DNA of 18,880 nt from an uncultured Clostridia bacterium (GTDB taxonomy: Bacteria; Bacillota; Clostridia; Oscillospirales; Oscillospiraceae): NCBI GenBank assembly GCA_945487445.1, contig CALYTU010000015.1:1-18880 (forward strand), written 5' to 3'. The first letter of the stretch is position 1, and every line of letters starts with the position of its first letter. Both the position numbers and the translations under genes were made by a program. The notes beneath the pieces were generated by a model that had not been told where the DNA came from, did not search any database, and saw only the letters and a list, made by a program, of their open reading frames with translations. This document shows, piece by piece, positions 6,693 through 13,378 of the stretch.

Positions 6693-7448
6693 ATGAACAC
6701 GGAACTCAGAAAGCTTCTGGAGGAGGTAAGGGCCGGTACGCGCTCGGTGGATGAGGCGCTGTTGGAGCTCAAAACAGCTCCCTTCGCGGACATCGGCTTT
6801 GCAAAGGTGGATCTCCACCGCCGGCTGCGTCAGGGCGCGGCGGAGGTCATATACGGCGCGGGAAAGACCCCGGCCCAAATTGCGGGGATCTTGGAACTCA
6901 TGCTGGCAAACGGACAGAAGCGCGTGCTGATTACCCGTCTGGACGCCGAAAAGGCCGGTGCGCTGGAAAGAGTCTTTCCGCTGCGGTATGCCGCCGAGGC
7001 CCGCGTCGGGATCTTGGGTCCGGTTCCGGAGCCGGACGGAATCGGGACCGTGGTTGTGGCCACCGGCGGGACCAGCGACGTTCCCGTGGCCGAGGAGGCG
7101 GCCCTCACGGCGGAGTTCCTGGGCAGCCGCGTCATGCGGCTCTATGATGTGGGCGTGGCAGGGTTGCACCGGCTGCTCTCGCATCTGGACGAGATTATGG
7201 GCGCCTCGGTCATCATCGCCATCGCGGGCATGGAGGGGGCGCTGGCCAGTGTCATCGGCGGGCTGGCGGACTGCCCGGTGATTGCCGTGCCAACGAGTGT
7301 GGGCTACGGTGCCTCTTTCCAGGGCGTCTCGGCCCTGCTCTCCATGCTCAACTCCTGTGCAAGCGGGGTCAGCGTGGTGAACATTGACAACGGCTTCGGC
7401 GCGGGATTTTTGGCGAACCGGATCAATCATATGGAGGAAAAAGGATGA
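6693..7448 (+). CDS. larB: Nickel-pincer cofactor biosynthesis protein LarB
   Basis: A 251-residue LarB. It carboxylates the nicotinate ring of nicotinic acid adenine dinucleotide and releases AMP, giving pyridinium-3,5-biscarboxylic acid mononucleotide, the first step to the nickel-pincer cofactor of LarA-type enzymes. The N-terminal helical part has the family pattern VDLHRRLRQGAAEVIYGAGKT. The C-terminal half is the PurE-like domain: GTVVVATGGTSDVPVAEEA, the VGVAGLHRLL segment, IAIAGMEGAL and PTSVGYG. ATG 6693 is preceded by AAAGGGGG; an upstream in-frame start at 6630 is not supported. It overlaps larC by ATGA, which implies translational coupling. Confidence 0.95.
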   Translation: MNTELRKLLEEVRAGTRSVDEALLELKTAPFADIGFAKVDLHRRLRQGAAEVIYGAGKTPAQIAGILELMLANGQKRVLITRLDAEKAGALERVFPLRYAAEARVGILGPVPEPDGIGTVVVATGGTSDVPVAEEAALTAEFLGSRVMRLYDVGVAGLHRLLSHLDEIMGASVIIAIAGMEGALASVIGGLADCPVIAVPTSVGYGASFQGVSALLSMLNSCASGVSVVNIDNGFGAGFLANRINHMEEKG

Positions 7449-8710
7449 AAACGCTATACTTGGACTGCTCCATGGGTGCGGCGGGCGATATGCTGACTGC
7501 TGCCCTGTTGGAGCTGCTGCCAGATCCCGCCGGCTTTGCGGCTCGCCTGAACGGCCTGCACATCCCGGGCGTGGAGTTTCATGCGGAGCCTGCCGTGAAG
7601 TGCGGCATTACCGGCGCTCACATGACTGTGACCGTCCATGGGGAAACGGAAGACGAACACCACCATTCCCATCACGAAGAAGAACACTGTCATGAAGGGC
7701 AGGAACATCATCATAAAGAACACCACCATCACCATCATACCGGCCTGCACGCCATTGAGCATCTGGTAAAAGATCACCTGGATCTGCCCGAGGCGGTCCG
7801 CGAGGATGTGCTGTCCGTCTACGGGCTGATCGCGGCTGCGGAGAGCAAGGTCCACGGCGTCTCCGTGGAGGAAATCCACTTTCACGAGGTGGGGACCATG
7901 GACGCTGTGGCAGACATCACAGCGGTCTGCCTGTTGATGCATGAGCTCTGTCCGGATCAGGTTTTGGCCTCCCCGGTCCATGTGGGCTGCGGACAGGTCC
8001 GCTGTGCCCACGGAGTCATGCCCGTTCCGGCCCCCGCCACGGCGGAGCTGTTGAAGGACGTGCCCATCTATGGCGGAGCCATCGAGGGCGAGCTCTGCAC
8101 CCCCACGGGTGCGGCCCTGCTTCGGCATTTCGTAACCCGCTTCGGCCCCATGCCTGTGATGCGGACCCGGGCCATCGGCTACGGCATGGGAAAGAAGGAT
8201 TTCCCGGCTGCCAACTGCGTCCGCGCCCTGATGGGAGAAACGGAAGACGGAGCGGACGAGGTGCTGGAGCTCTGCTGTAATCTGGACGACATGACCGCCG
8301 AGGACCTAGCCTTTGCTGCCGAACGAATGCTGGAAGCGGGTGCGTTGGACGTCTGGACCGCGCCGATCGGCATGAAGAAATCCCGTCCCGGAACCCTGCT
8401 GACGGTTCTTTGCAGGCCGGGGGACCGGGAGGCCATGACGGCGCTGCTTTTTCGACACACCACGACGCTGGGTGTGCGCACCTGCGCCATGACCCGCAGC
8501 ACGCTGACCCGGAAGGTGGAGACCCTGCAAACCGCTTACGGTCCAGTGCGGCGCAAGAATGCCGCGGGCTTCGGCGTGAAGCGGGAAAAATACGAATATG
8601 AGGATCTGGCGCGGATCGCGGCGGCGCAGAACTGCTCTCTCGAGGCGGTCCGAAAAGCTCTGACGGAGGACGCGTCGGCGGACAGGCAGAGCTTGTCCCT
8701 GCACCAATGA
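7445..8710 (+). CDS. larC: Nickel insertion protein LarC
   Basis: A 421-residue LarC, the CTP-dependent cyclometallase that puts nickel into pyridinium-3,5-bisthiocarboxylic acid mononucleotide. It opens with YLDCSMGAAGDM and continues with IHFHEVGTMDAVADI, the HGVMPVPAPAT segment, GELCTPTGAALL and, in the C-terminal domain, CNLDDMTAEDL and APIGMKKSRPG. Residues 72-98 contain 16 histidines, a probable nickel-holding loop usual in this family. In Lactobacillus plantarum full-length LarC needs a programmed frameshift between larC1 and larC2; here both parts are in one uninterrupted frame. The gene overlaps larB and larE by ATGA at both ends. Confidence 0.96.
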   Translation: MKTLYLDCSMGAAGDMLTAALLELLPDPAGFAARLNGLHIPGVEFHAEPAVKCGITGAHMTVTVHGETEDEHHHSHHEEEHCHEGQEHHHKEHHHHHHTGLHAIEHLVKDHLDLPEAVREDVLSVYGLIAAAESKVHGVSVEEIHFHEVGTMDAVADITAVCLLMHELCPDQVLASPVHVGCGQVRCAHGVMPVPAPATAELLKDVPIYGGAIEGELCTPTGAALLRHFVTRFGPMPVMRTRAIGYGMGKKDFPAANCVRALMGETEDGADEVLELCCNLDDMTAEDLAFAAERMLEAGALDVWTAPIGMKKSRPGTLLTVLCRPGDREAMTALLFRHTTTLGVRTCAMTRSTLTRKVETLQTAYGPVRRKNAAGFGVKREKYEYEDLARIAAAQNCSLEAVRKALTEDASADRQSLSLHQ

Positions 8711-9531
8711 ATATGACAGACAGCAGATATGAGCGGCTTTCGGAGCTGTTGCGCGAGATGGGCTCCGTGGCCGTGGCCTTCTCAGCGGGTGTGGATTCCA
8801 CCCTGCTTTTGAAGCTCGCTCACCGGGAACTGGGCGACCGTGCAGTTGCTGTGACGGTACGTTCCGTCTTCGTCCCCCGCCGGGAGCTGGACGCCTCCGC
8901 GGCCTTCTGCGCCGCCGAGGGAGTCCGGCAGGTCGTGCTGGATGTGGACGTGCTCGCCATTCCGGGAGTGGCCCAAAACCCGCCTGACCGCTGCTATCTC
9001 TGCAAGCGGGCCATCTTTTCAAAAATAGCCGAGACGGCCGCTGCGCTGGGACTGCCCTGGGTGGCCGAGGGCTCGAACGTGGACGATCTGAGCGACTACC
9101 GCCCCGGGATGCGGGCCATTCGGGAACTGGGCGTCCGCAGCCCTCTTTTGGAGGCCGGGCTGACCAAGGTGGAAATCCGCATCCTCTCCAGGGAGCTGAA
9201 TCTGCCCACCTGGGACAAGCCCGCCATGGCCTGCCTCGCCACCCGGTTCGAGACCGGACGGCCCCTGGCTTCCGAATCCCTGGCACGCGTGGAGCGTGCC
9301 GAGGCCTGGCTGGCGGAGCGTGGGTACCGGCAGCTGCGCGTGCGCGTGCACGGAGATCTGGCGCGGCTGGAGCTGGACGGGGACGGTCTTAAGCGGCTTC
9401 GCAGTCCGGAAGAGGCGCAGGCCGTCCACGACGCCCTGCGGGAGCTGGGCTTCCGCTATGTGACAGTCGATCTGTGCGGCTATCGGATGGGGAGCATGAA
9501 CGGCGGTACCGTTTCACAGCGCCTGAAATAA
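8707..9531 (+). CDS. larE: Sulfur transferase LarE
   Basis: A 274-residue PP-loop ATPase that adenylates the pincer precursor carboxylates and replaces them with thiocarboxylates. The PP-loop is FSAGVDST (Ser26 to Ser31), and EGSNVDDLSDYRPG is the family segment near 121-134. There are three cysteines of interest: Cys96 and Cys99 in RCYLCK, and Cys176 in MACLATRF. Cys176 corresponds to the cysteine sacrificed in the L. plantarum enzyme. A three-cysteine set is the pattern of LarE proteins reported to carry a [4Fe-4S] cluster, so this one may be catalytic rather than sacrificial; that is inference. The start ATG 8707 overlaps the larC stop; ATG 8713 is an alternative. No larA is in the window. 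Confidence 0.95.
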   Translation: MNMTDSRYERLSELLREMGSVAVAFSAGVDSTLLLKLAHRELGDRAVAVTVRSVFVPRRELDASAAFCAAEGVRQVVLDVDVLAIPGVAQNPPDRCYLCKRAIFSKIAETAAALGLPWVAEGSNVDDLSDYRPGMRAIRELGVRSPLLEAGLTKVEIRILSRELNLPTWDKPAMACLATRFETGRPLASESLARVERAEAWLAERGYRQLRVRVHGDLARLELDGDGLKRLRSPEEAQAVHDALRELGFRYVTVDLCGYRMGSMNGGTVSQRLK

Positions 9532-9574
9532 CTGGAACCGTCCGCCAGCACAAGATGCAAAGGAAGGGATCACA

Positions 9575-9892
9575 ATGGCTTCCACAAAAGCGTATCTTGA
9601 TTATGTTCTGGAGCAGCTTTCCGGCCTGTCGGAAATCAGCTTTCGGGCGATAATGGGAGAATATATCCTCTACTGCCGCGGGCGGGTGTTCGGCGGGATC
9701 TACGACGACCGCTTTCTGGTCAAACCGACGCCGGCGGCCAGGATCATGCTCCCGCAGGCGGAGACGGAGCTTCCCTACGAGGGCGCGAAGGAAATGCTGC
9801 TCGTAGATCGGATCGAGGATCGGGACTTCCTCACCGCCCTGGTTGCGGCTATGGTCCCGGAGCTTCCAACGCCGAAGAAAGGAAAACGATAA
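9575..9892 (+). CDS. TfoX N-terminal domain protein
   Basis: A 105-residue protein consisting only of the TfoX N-terminal domain (PF04993). The typical opening YVLEQLSGL, then SFRAIMGEYILYCRGRVFGGIYDDRFLVKP, and a basic tail PKKGKR are visible. In Gammaproteobacteria TfoX/Sxy regulates competence, but there it also has a C-terminal domain; single-domain versions such as this have no established role. The gene begins 43 nt after larE with AAGGAAGGG 6 nt before ATG 9575, and a terminator follows, so it is probably the last gene of the lar transcript. A link with nickel cofactor synthesis is not evident. Confidence 0.88.
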   Translation: MASTKAYLDYVLEQLSGLSEISFRAIMGEYILYCRGRVFGGIYDDRFLVKPTPAARIMLPQAETELPYEGAKEMLLVDRIEDRDFLTALVAAMVPELPTPKKGKR

Positions 9893-9898
9893 CGCATC

Positions 9899-9934
9899 GG
9901 ACTGACCGGTTCTCATCTGGTCAGTCCCTTTTTC
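9899..9934 (+). terminator. Rho-independent terminator after the lar/TfoX genes
   Basis: A perfect 9-bp stem, GGACTGACC with GGTCAGTCC, an 11-nt loop and then CTTTTTC. It lies 6 nt after the TfoX-N stop codon. Confidence 0.85.
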
Positions 9935-9980
9935 AAGATCGCGTTCATATGATTAGGCAGGTGTGCCTCTATTATGAGAG

Positions 9981-10104
9981 GTACACGATCCAGAAGCCCG
10001 TCCTTTCGAGAGGGCTTACAACCGAGAAATCCGTACTTTTCCCGCAAAAGCTGACGAATTTCTCACGTTGTTCGATATGACAGAAGGTGCTACTTCATAG
10101 ATAC
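9981..10104. repeat. Degenerate copy D of the 123-bp element
   Basis: Aligns with copies A-C along its whole length of 124 bp. Conserved pieces are TTTCGAG, CCGAGAAATCCGTA, ATTTCTCACGTTGTTCGA, ATGACAGA and the end CATAGATAC. The left end is much changed (GTACACGATCC) and the 8-bp flanks no longer match, as expected for an old insertion. Its right end lies 12 nt from the stop codon of the XRE regulator gene. Confidence 0.65.
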
Positions 10105-10116
10105 CGTTGGAGCATC

Positions 10117-10449
10117 TCAATCACCCAGTGACTGCAAATAAACAGACAGCAGGCGCAGCGCTGTTTCTTTGTCTTTTGGGTTACAGGCGTTCAAGCGCTC
10201 CCAGATCTCTGACTGTTTAGAATCGGCAGTTTCCGCTTCCTCTGTCAGAATTTCATCTGGCGTAATGTGAAGAGCCCAGCATATTCGGAGTACGGTTTCC
10301 GTCCGCATATTGACGCTTCCCCGCTCTATATCCGCATAGGTCCGATCCGACATTCCAGCAGCCTCTGCTACCTCCGCCTGGGTCATTCCCATCCGTTTCC
10401 GTATCGCCAGCAGCTTGTTACCAATGGACCGCAAATCAAAAATCAGCAT
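10117..10449 (-). CDS. XRE-family helix-turn-helix regulator
   Basis: A 110-residue cytoplasmic DNA-binding protein. Residues of about 9-64 form an HTH_3/Cro-C1 domain: IGNKLLAIRKRMGMTQAEVAEAAGMSDRTYADIERG, then VLRICWALHITPDEIL. The short C-terminal part (to QSLGD) is charged and helical, with no sensor domain. ATG 10449 is chosen because GAGGA lies about 7 nt upstream; the frame is open 7 codons further. It stands alone, converging on the lar/TfoX unit; its targets are unknown, and self-regulation is possible. Confidence 0.88.
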   Translation of the reverse strand: MLIFDLRSIGNKLLAIRKRMGMTQAEVAEAAGMSDRTYADIERGSVNMRTETVLRICWALHITPDEILTEEAETADSKQSEIWERLNACNPKDKETALRLLSVYLQSLGD

Positions 10450-10479
10450 CTTTCTTCCTCCCATTTGCAATGTATAGGA

Positions 10480-10485
10480 ATTATA
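10480..10485 (-). promoter_or_regulatory. Probable -10 box of the XRE regulator gene
   Basis: A perfect TATAAT on the minus strand 31 nt before the chosen start codon. No convincing -35 is at the right distance, which would fit a regulated promoter. Confidence 0.4.
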
Positions 10486-10613
10486 CTTCTGTTTTGTGTT
10501 GACAGATTAAAGGTTTCTATGGGAGCTTAGTATAAAGCGCAGCTGCTGACCCCCCCAAAGGGGCAGAGAAGATTTGTGTCATGAGGCACTGGCGAGCATT
10601 AAAACAGTCCGTC

Positions 10614-10655
10614 AAAAAGATTGTTCGCAACACCCGTCGGGTGTTGCGAACAATC
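10614..10655 (-). terminator. Rho-independent terminator of the NCS2 permease gene
   Basis: A perfect 17-bp stem (10619-10635 with 10639-10655) with a 3-nt loop, followed on the minus strand by TTTTT. It lies about 55 nt after the permease stop. Between it and the XRE promoter (10500-10613) I see no gene, only a short CCCC/GGGG palindrome near 10551-10563. Confidence 0.88.
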
Positions 10656-10711
10656 AGAGAAACCGAGATGTTGGGCGAGACGCGTTCAGGAAACCGGTCG
10701 CATTGTCGCCG

Positions 10712-12019
10712 TTAGGAGATTAGCTGCACGACAATCTTTGCGATAAACAGAAGCGCAACGATCAGAATCGGAATGTTGAGGTCATGAGCCTTGCGGGAAA
10801 TCAGCTTACAGACTACATAGAGCAGGATGCCGAACATAATGCCGTCGGAAATGCTGGAGGCGCAGATCATGATGACGATCGTCAGAAAGGCCGGCAGGCC
10901 CTCGGAATAGTCTTCATAGTTGATTTCGCGGATGGGCCCGACCATCATCAGGCCGACAATGATGAGCGCCGGAGCTGTCGCAGCGGACGGAATGGAGCCG
11001 AACAGGGGCTCGAGGAACAGCGCCAGCAGGAAAAGAACTGCCGTTGTCACCGCCGTCAGGCCGGTTTTGCCGCCCTCGGAAACGCCGGAGGCGCTTTCCA
11101 CGAAGGTTGTCACGGTGGAGGTGCCGAGCACTGCGCCGCAGGCGGTGCCGACGGCGTCTGCCAGAAGCGCCTGCTTGCAGTTGGGAATCGAGCCGTCCTT
11201 CCGGAGCAGTCCGGACTTGCCTGCGCAACCGATCAACGTGCCAACAGTATCGAACATATCCACGAACAGGAAGGAGAACACGACCACGCAGAAGTCAAAA
11301 ATGGATTTGTTGCTGGCAAAGATTTCGCCGAAGGCGAAGTCACAGAAGTACGGGGCGGAAGGAAGATAGGATCCACCCGCATAGGACGTCTCGCCGAAGG
11401 GAATGCCGATGAGCGTGGTGACGATGATGCCGATCAGCAGAGCACCCTTGACCTTGCAGATCAAAAGCGCACCGGTGATGACGATCCCGATCACGGTCAG
11501 CAGGGAGCCGCCCTTGAACCATTCGGCGTTGAGGGCGGACACGGTGCCGTCGTTGGGGACGATGATGCCCGCGTTTTTCAGTCCGATATAGGCGATAAAC
11601 AGGCCGATACCGGCGCCAATCGCCTTTTTCAGGCTGGCGGGGATGCTGTTGACAATCGCTTCACGCACATTGCAGAAGGTGAGCAGAATGAAGATCACAC
11701 CCTCGACCAGGATGGCAGTCAAGGCCCACTGCCAGGAATAGCCCATGCTCAGGCAGACGGTATAGGCAAAGAATGCGTTCAGGCCCATACCCGAGGAGAG
11801 GGCGAAGGGTAGATTTGCCACAAGACCCATGACCAGGGTCGCGATGGCGGACGCGATGGCTGTGGCGGAGAAAACCTTGCCGAAGTCCATTCCGGATGCG
11901 GACAGAATGCGGGGGTTGACGGCCAGAATGTACGCCATGGTTGCAAAGGTTGTGATACCTGCGAGGATTTCCGTCTTAACGGTTGTGTTGCGTTCTTTCA
12001 GCTTGAACAGTTTTTCCAC
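10712..12019 (-). CDS. NCS2-family (AzgA-like) purine permease
   Basis: A 435-residue integral membrane protein, the usual length of AzgA-type NCS2 proton symporters for hypoxanthine, guanine or adenine (PbuG/PbuO group in Bacillus). The N-terminal signature TEILAGITTFATMAYILAVNP, the segment ANLPFALSSGMGLNAFFAYTV, FLFVDMFDTVGTLIG and GTSTVTTFVESASGVSEGGKTG are typical of the group, the last carrying the conserved substrate-site glutamate. The start is GTG 12019, 6 nt after GGAGGA. The exact purine cannot be told from sequence. A single-gene unit with its own promoter, a structured leader of about 110 nt and its own terminator. Confidence 0.94.
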   Translation of the reverse strand: MEKLFKLKERNTTVKTEILAGITTFATMAYILAVNPRILSASGMDFGKVFSATAIASAIATLVMGLVANLPFALSSGMGLNAFFAYTVCLSMGYSWQWALTAILVEGVIFILLTFCNVREAIVNSIPASLKKAIGAGIGLFIAYIGLKNAGIIVPNDGTVSALNAEWFKGGSLLTVIGIVITGALLICKVKGALLIGIIVTTLIGIPFGETSYAGGSYLPSAPYFCDFAFGEIFASNKSIFDFCVVVFSFLFVDMFDTVGTLIGCAGKSGLLRKDGSIPNCKQALLADAVGTACGAVLGTSTVTTFVESASGVSEGGKTGLTAVTTAVLFLLALFLEPLFGSIPSAATAPALIIVGLMMVGPIREINYEDYSEGLPAFLTIVIMICASSISDGIMFGILLYVVCKLISRKAHDLNIPILIVALLFIAKIVVQLIS

Positions 12020-12059
12020 GTTGCTTCCTCCTTGTCTTTCGTAGTTTGATTACGTTCCG

Positions 12060-12132
12060 ATGCGGCGCCGATGCCCGGAATGGCGAAAAAAACGCGCCAG
12101 TGCGGAGTTTCCATGCCGCTCGCCGCATTCCT
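12060..12132 (-). promoter_or_regulatory. Branched RNA leader upstream of the NCS2 permease
   Basis: The predicted transcript begins near 12132 and almost at once folds into a multi-branch structure. The closing stem is ATGCGGCG (12128-12121) with CGCCGCAT (12067-12060). Inside are GCGG/CCGC (12119-12116 with 12105-12102, 10-nt loop) and TGGCG/CGCCA (12099-12095 with 12085-12081, 9-nt loop), then a 13-nt strand containing CCGGGCATCGG. TGCGG of the closing stem can instead pair with CCGCA at 12105-12101, so two folds compete. I do not see the conserved junctions of the purine riboswitch. A ligand-sensing role is inference from position and shape only. Confidence 0.45.
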
Positions 12133-12138
12133 GAAATT

Positions 12139-12167
12139 ATTATACCATATTCCCGGCCGGTTCGCAA
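12139..12167 (-). promoter_or_regulatory. Predicted promoter of the NCS2 permease
   Basis: On the minus strand TTGCGA (12167-12162), a 17-nt spacer and a perfect TATAAT (12144-12139) preceded by TGG, an extended -10. Transcription should start near 12132. Confidence 0.7.
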
Positions 12168-12180
12168 ATCCTTTCTTTAA

Positions 12181-12417
12181 TCAGATGAATCGTTTTTTCT
12201 TCCAAACATTCAGAATACAGAACAAATGGACACTGACGCAGCAATCATCAGCCCCGCCCTGGATGTCACAGATGACACCCGGGGCGGTTCGATTGTATTC
12301 AGGATGCTGCATATGCGTCGCGGCTTGCGTCGGTATCGGGTCTTTTTGGAACGCGCAGCCTGCCAGCAGCCAGAAAGATGCCGCAAGCACAATTCCGAGT
12401 CTCTTGATTGTTCTCAA
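12181..12417 (-). CDS. Small putative lipoprotein, cut off from its ribosome binding site
   Basis: A 78-residue frame with a lipoprotein signal peptide: basic MRTIKRLG, a hydrophobic stretch and the lipobox LLAGC at residues 17-21. The remainder has no domain I recognise, and codes over a GC-rich hairpin at 12254-12287 (13 of 15 pairs). The start is TTG 12417, immediately next to element B. Removing the element and one target copy rejoins TTG with the end of the pyrophosphokinase gene, giving a TTGA stop/start overlap with AAGGGA 8 nt upstream. So this was probably the last gene of the thiamine operon. It now has no visible ribosome binding site and may be silent or decaying. Confidence 0.5.
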   Translation of the reverse strand: MRTIKRLGIVLAASFWLLAGCAFQKDPIPTQAATHMQHPEYNRTAPGVICDIQGGADDCCVSVHLFCILNVWKKKRFI

Positions 12418-12540
12418 GTATCTGTTCAGTATCCTGTCATTTCGAGGCGATTCATCGCCGAGAAATCCGTATTATCTACGCAAAAAGGAACGGATTTCTC
12501 ACTTCGTTCGAAATGACAGATGGGGCTACTGAATAGATAC
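12418..12540. repeat. 123-bp palindromic MITE-like element, copy B
   Basis: Identical to copy C over all 123 bp, from GTATCTGTTCAG to CTGAATAGATAC. It is flanked by perfect 8-bp duplications GTTCTCAA (12410-12417 and 12541-12548). The right duplication includes the stop codon of the thiamine pyrophosphokinase gene (12545-12547); the left one includes the TTG start of the lipoprotein gene. No coding capacity. Confidence 0.92.
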
Positions 12541-12544
12541 GTTC

Positions 12545-13237
12545 TCAATTTGAAGTTCCCTTCTTCTGCGTGCAATTCGGTAGACCGGAGCTGCTTTCCG
12601 GCAAACGGGAGGGTTCACCGAATATTTTGATTAAAAGCAGCTTTCCGCATTTCACGGACACAACCGCGGTTTCCCCGGCAAGCACTTCATTGCTGATGCC
12701 GTACTGATATTCACAGGTGATCTCCGCATCGGTAAGCGGATATTTCGCCCCTGTTACGCGGATGCCCCGGGCGGTTCCGGTAATGTTCAGAAGCGAGAAA
12801 AAAGAGAAATTGTCCGAAACTGGCACAGGCTGATCGGAAACGATTTCCATCTCCGAATCGTCATCCAGAATGCACCCTTTCTTTCCCAACGAGTCGAGGT
12901 AGAGCAGAATGGATACGTTTCCGAGCGTGTGGTCAAGTCGTCCTCCCACAACACCGATCAGGAGAAAATTGTCCCAGCCCCGTTTGAGCCCTTCTTTTAC
13001 GCCATAGACGGTGTCGGTATCGTCCTTCTCACGGGGCAGTACAATGGTTTCCACATCGAGCATCGGGTTTTCATGGGAATCAAAATCCCCCACGATCAAG
13101 CTTGGCTTTACCCGCAGATCATGCAGATGCTTCAACCCGCTGTCGCAGAAAATGAGAAAGTCGTCCGCGTGAATACGCTCGCGGATGAGATCATAATTGT
13201 GAATGTCGGCGCCGCCGACGATAATACATTTCTTCAT
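12545..13237 (-). CDS. thiN: Thiamine pyrophosphokinase
   Basis: A 230-residue thiamine diphosphokinase, which transfers pyrophosphate from ATP to thiamine to give TPP directly. Motifs of the catalytic domain are visible: IIVGGADI at the N-terminus, CDSGLKHL, IVGDFDSHENP, REKDDTDT (the Mg/ATP-binding acidic cluster), and GVVGGRLDHTLGN. The C-terminal beta domain runs from about residue 145, with GIRVTGAKYPLTD and SNEVL typical of the thiamine-binding part. ATG 13237 lacks a good Shine-Dalgarno sequence. Before insertion of element C the start lay 10 nt after the thiC stop, so it was part of the thiamine operon and probably coupled to thiC. Its last codons carried the ribosome binding site of the lipoprotein gene. 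Confidence 0.93.
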   Translation of the reverse strand: MKKCIIVGGADIHNYDLIRERIHADDFLIFCDSGLKHLHDLRVKPSLIVGDFDSHENPMLDVETIVLPREKDDTDTVYGVKEGLKRGWDNFLLIGVVGGRLDHTLGNVSILLYLDSLGKKGCILDDDSEMEIVSDQPVPVSDNFSFFSLLNITGTARGIRVTGAKYPLTDAEITCEYQYGISNEVLAGETAVVSVKCGKLLLIKIFGEPSRLPESSSGLPNCTQKKGTSN

Positions 13238-13250
13238 ACGTCTTTTTTTA

Positions 13251-13373
13251 GTATCTGTTCAGTATCCTGTCATTTCGAGGCGATTCATCGCCGAGAAATC
13301 CGTATTATCTACGCAAAAAGGAACGGATTTCTCACTTCGTTCGAAATGACAGATGGGGCTACTGAATAGATAC
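13251..13373. repeat. 123-bp palindromic MITE-like element, copy C
   Basis: Identical to copy B. Flanked by perfect 8-bp duplications TTTTTTTA (13243-13250 and 13374-13381). The right copy includes the TAA stop codon of thiC (13379-13381 on the plus strand). It lies within what was a 10-nt gap between thiC and the pyrophosphokinase gene and would fold as a long hairpin in the operon mRNA. Confidence 0.92.
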
Positions 13374-13378
13374 TTTTT

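Noticed and set aside
10784..11812. A 342-codon plus-strand frame opposite the NCS2 permease
   Set aside because: The permease on the minus strand has clear family motifs along its full length; the opposite frame is a Gly/Ala/His/Asp-rich shadow.
12254..12287. GC-rich hairpin as a terminator after the thiamine operon
   Set aside because: The stem is good (13 of 15 pairs), but no T run follows on either strand and it lies inside the lipoprotein frame.
9981..13373. The repeated palindromes as a CRISPR array
   Set aside because: The repeats are far apart, 123 bp long, have target duplications, and there are no regular spacers or cas genes.
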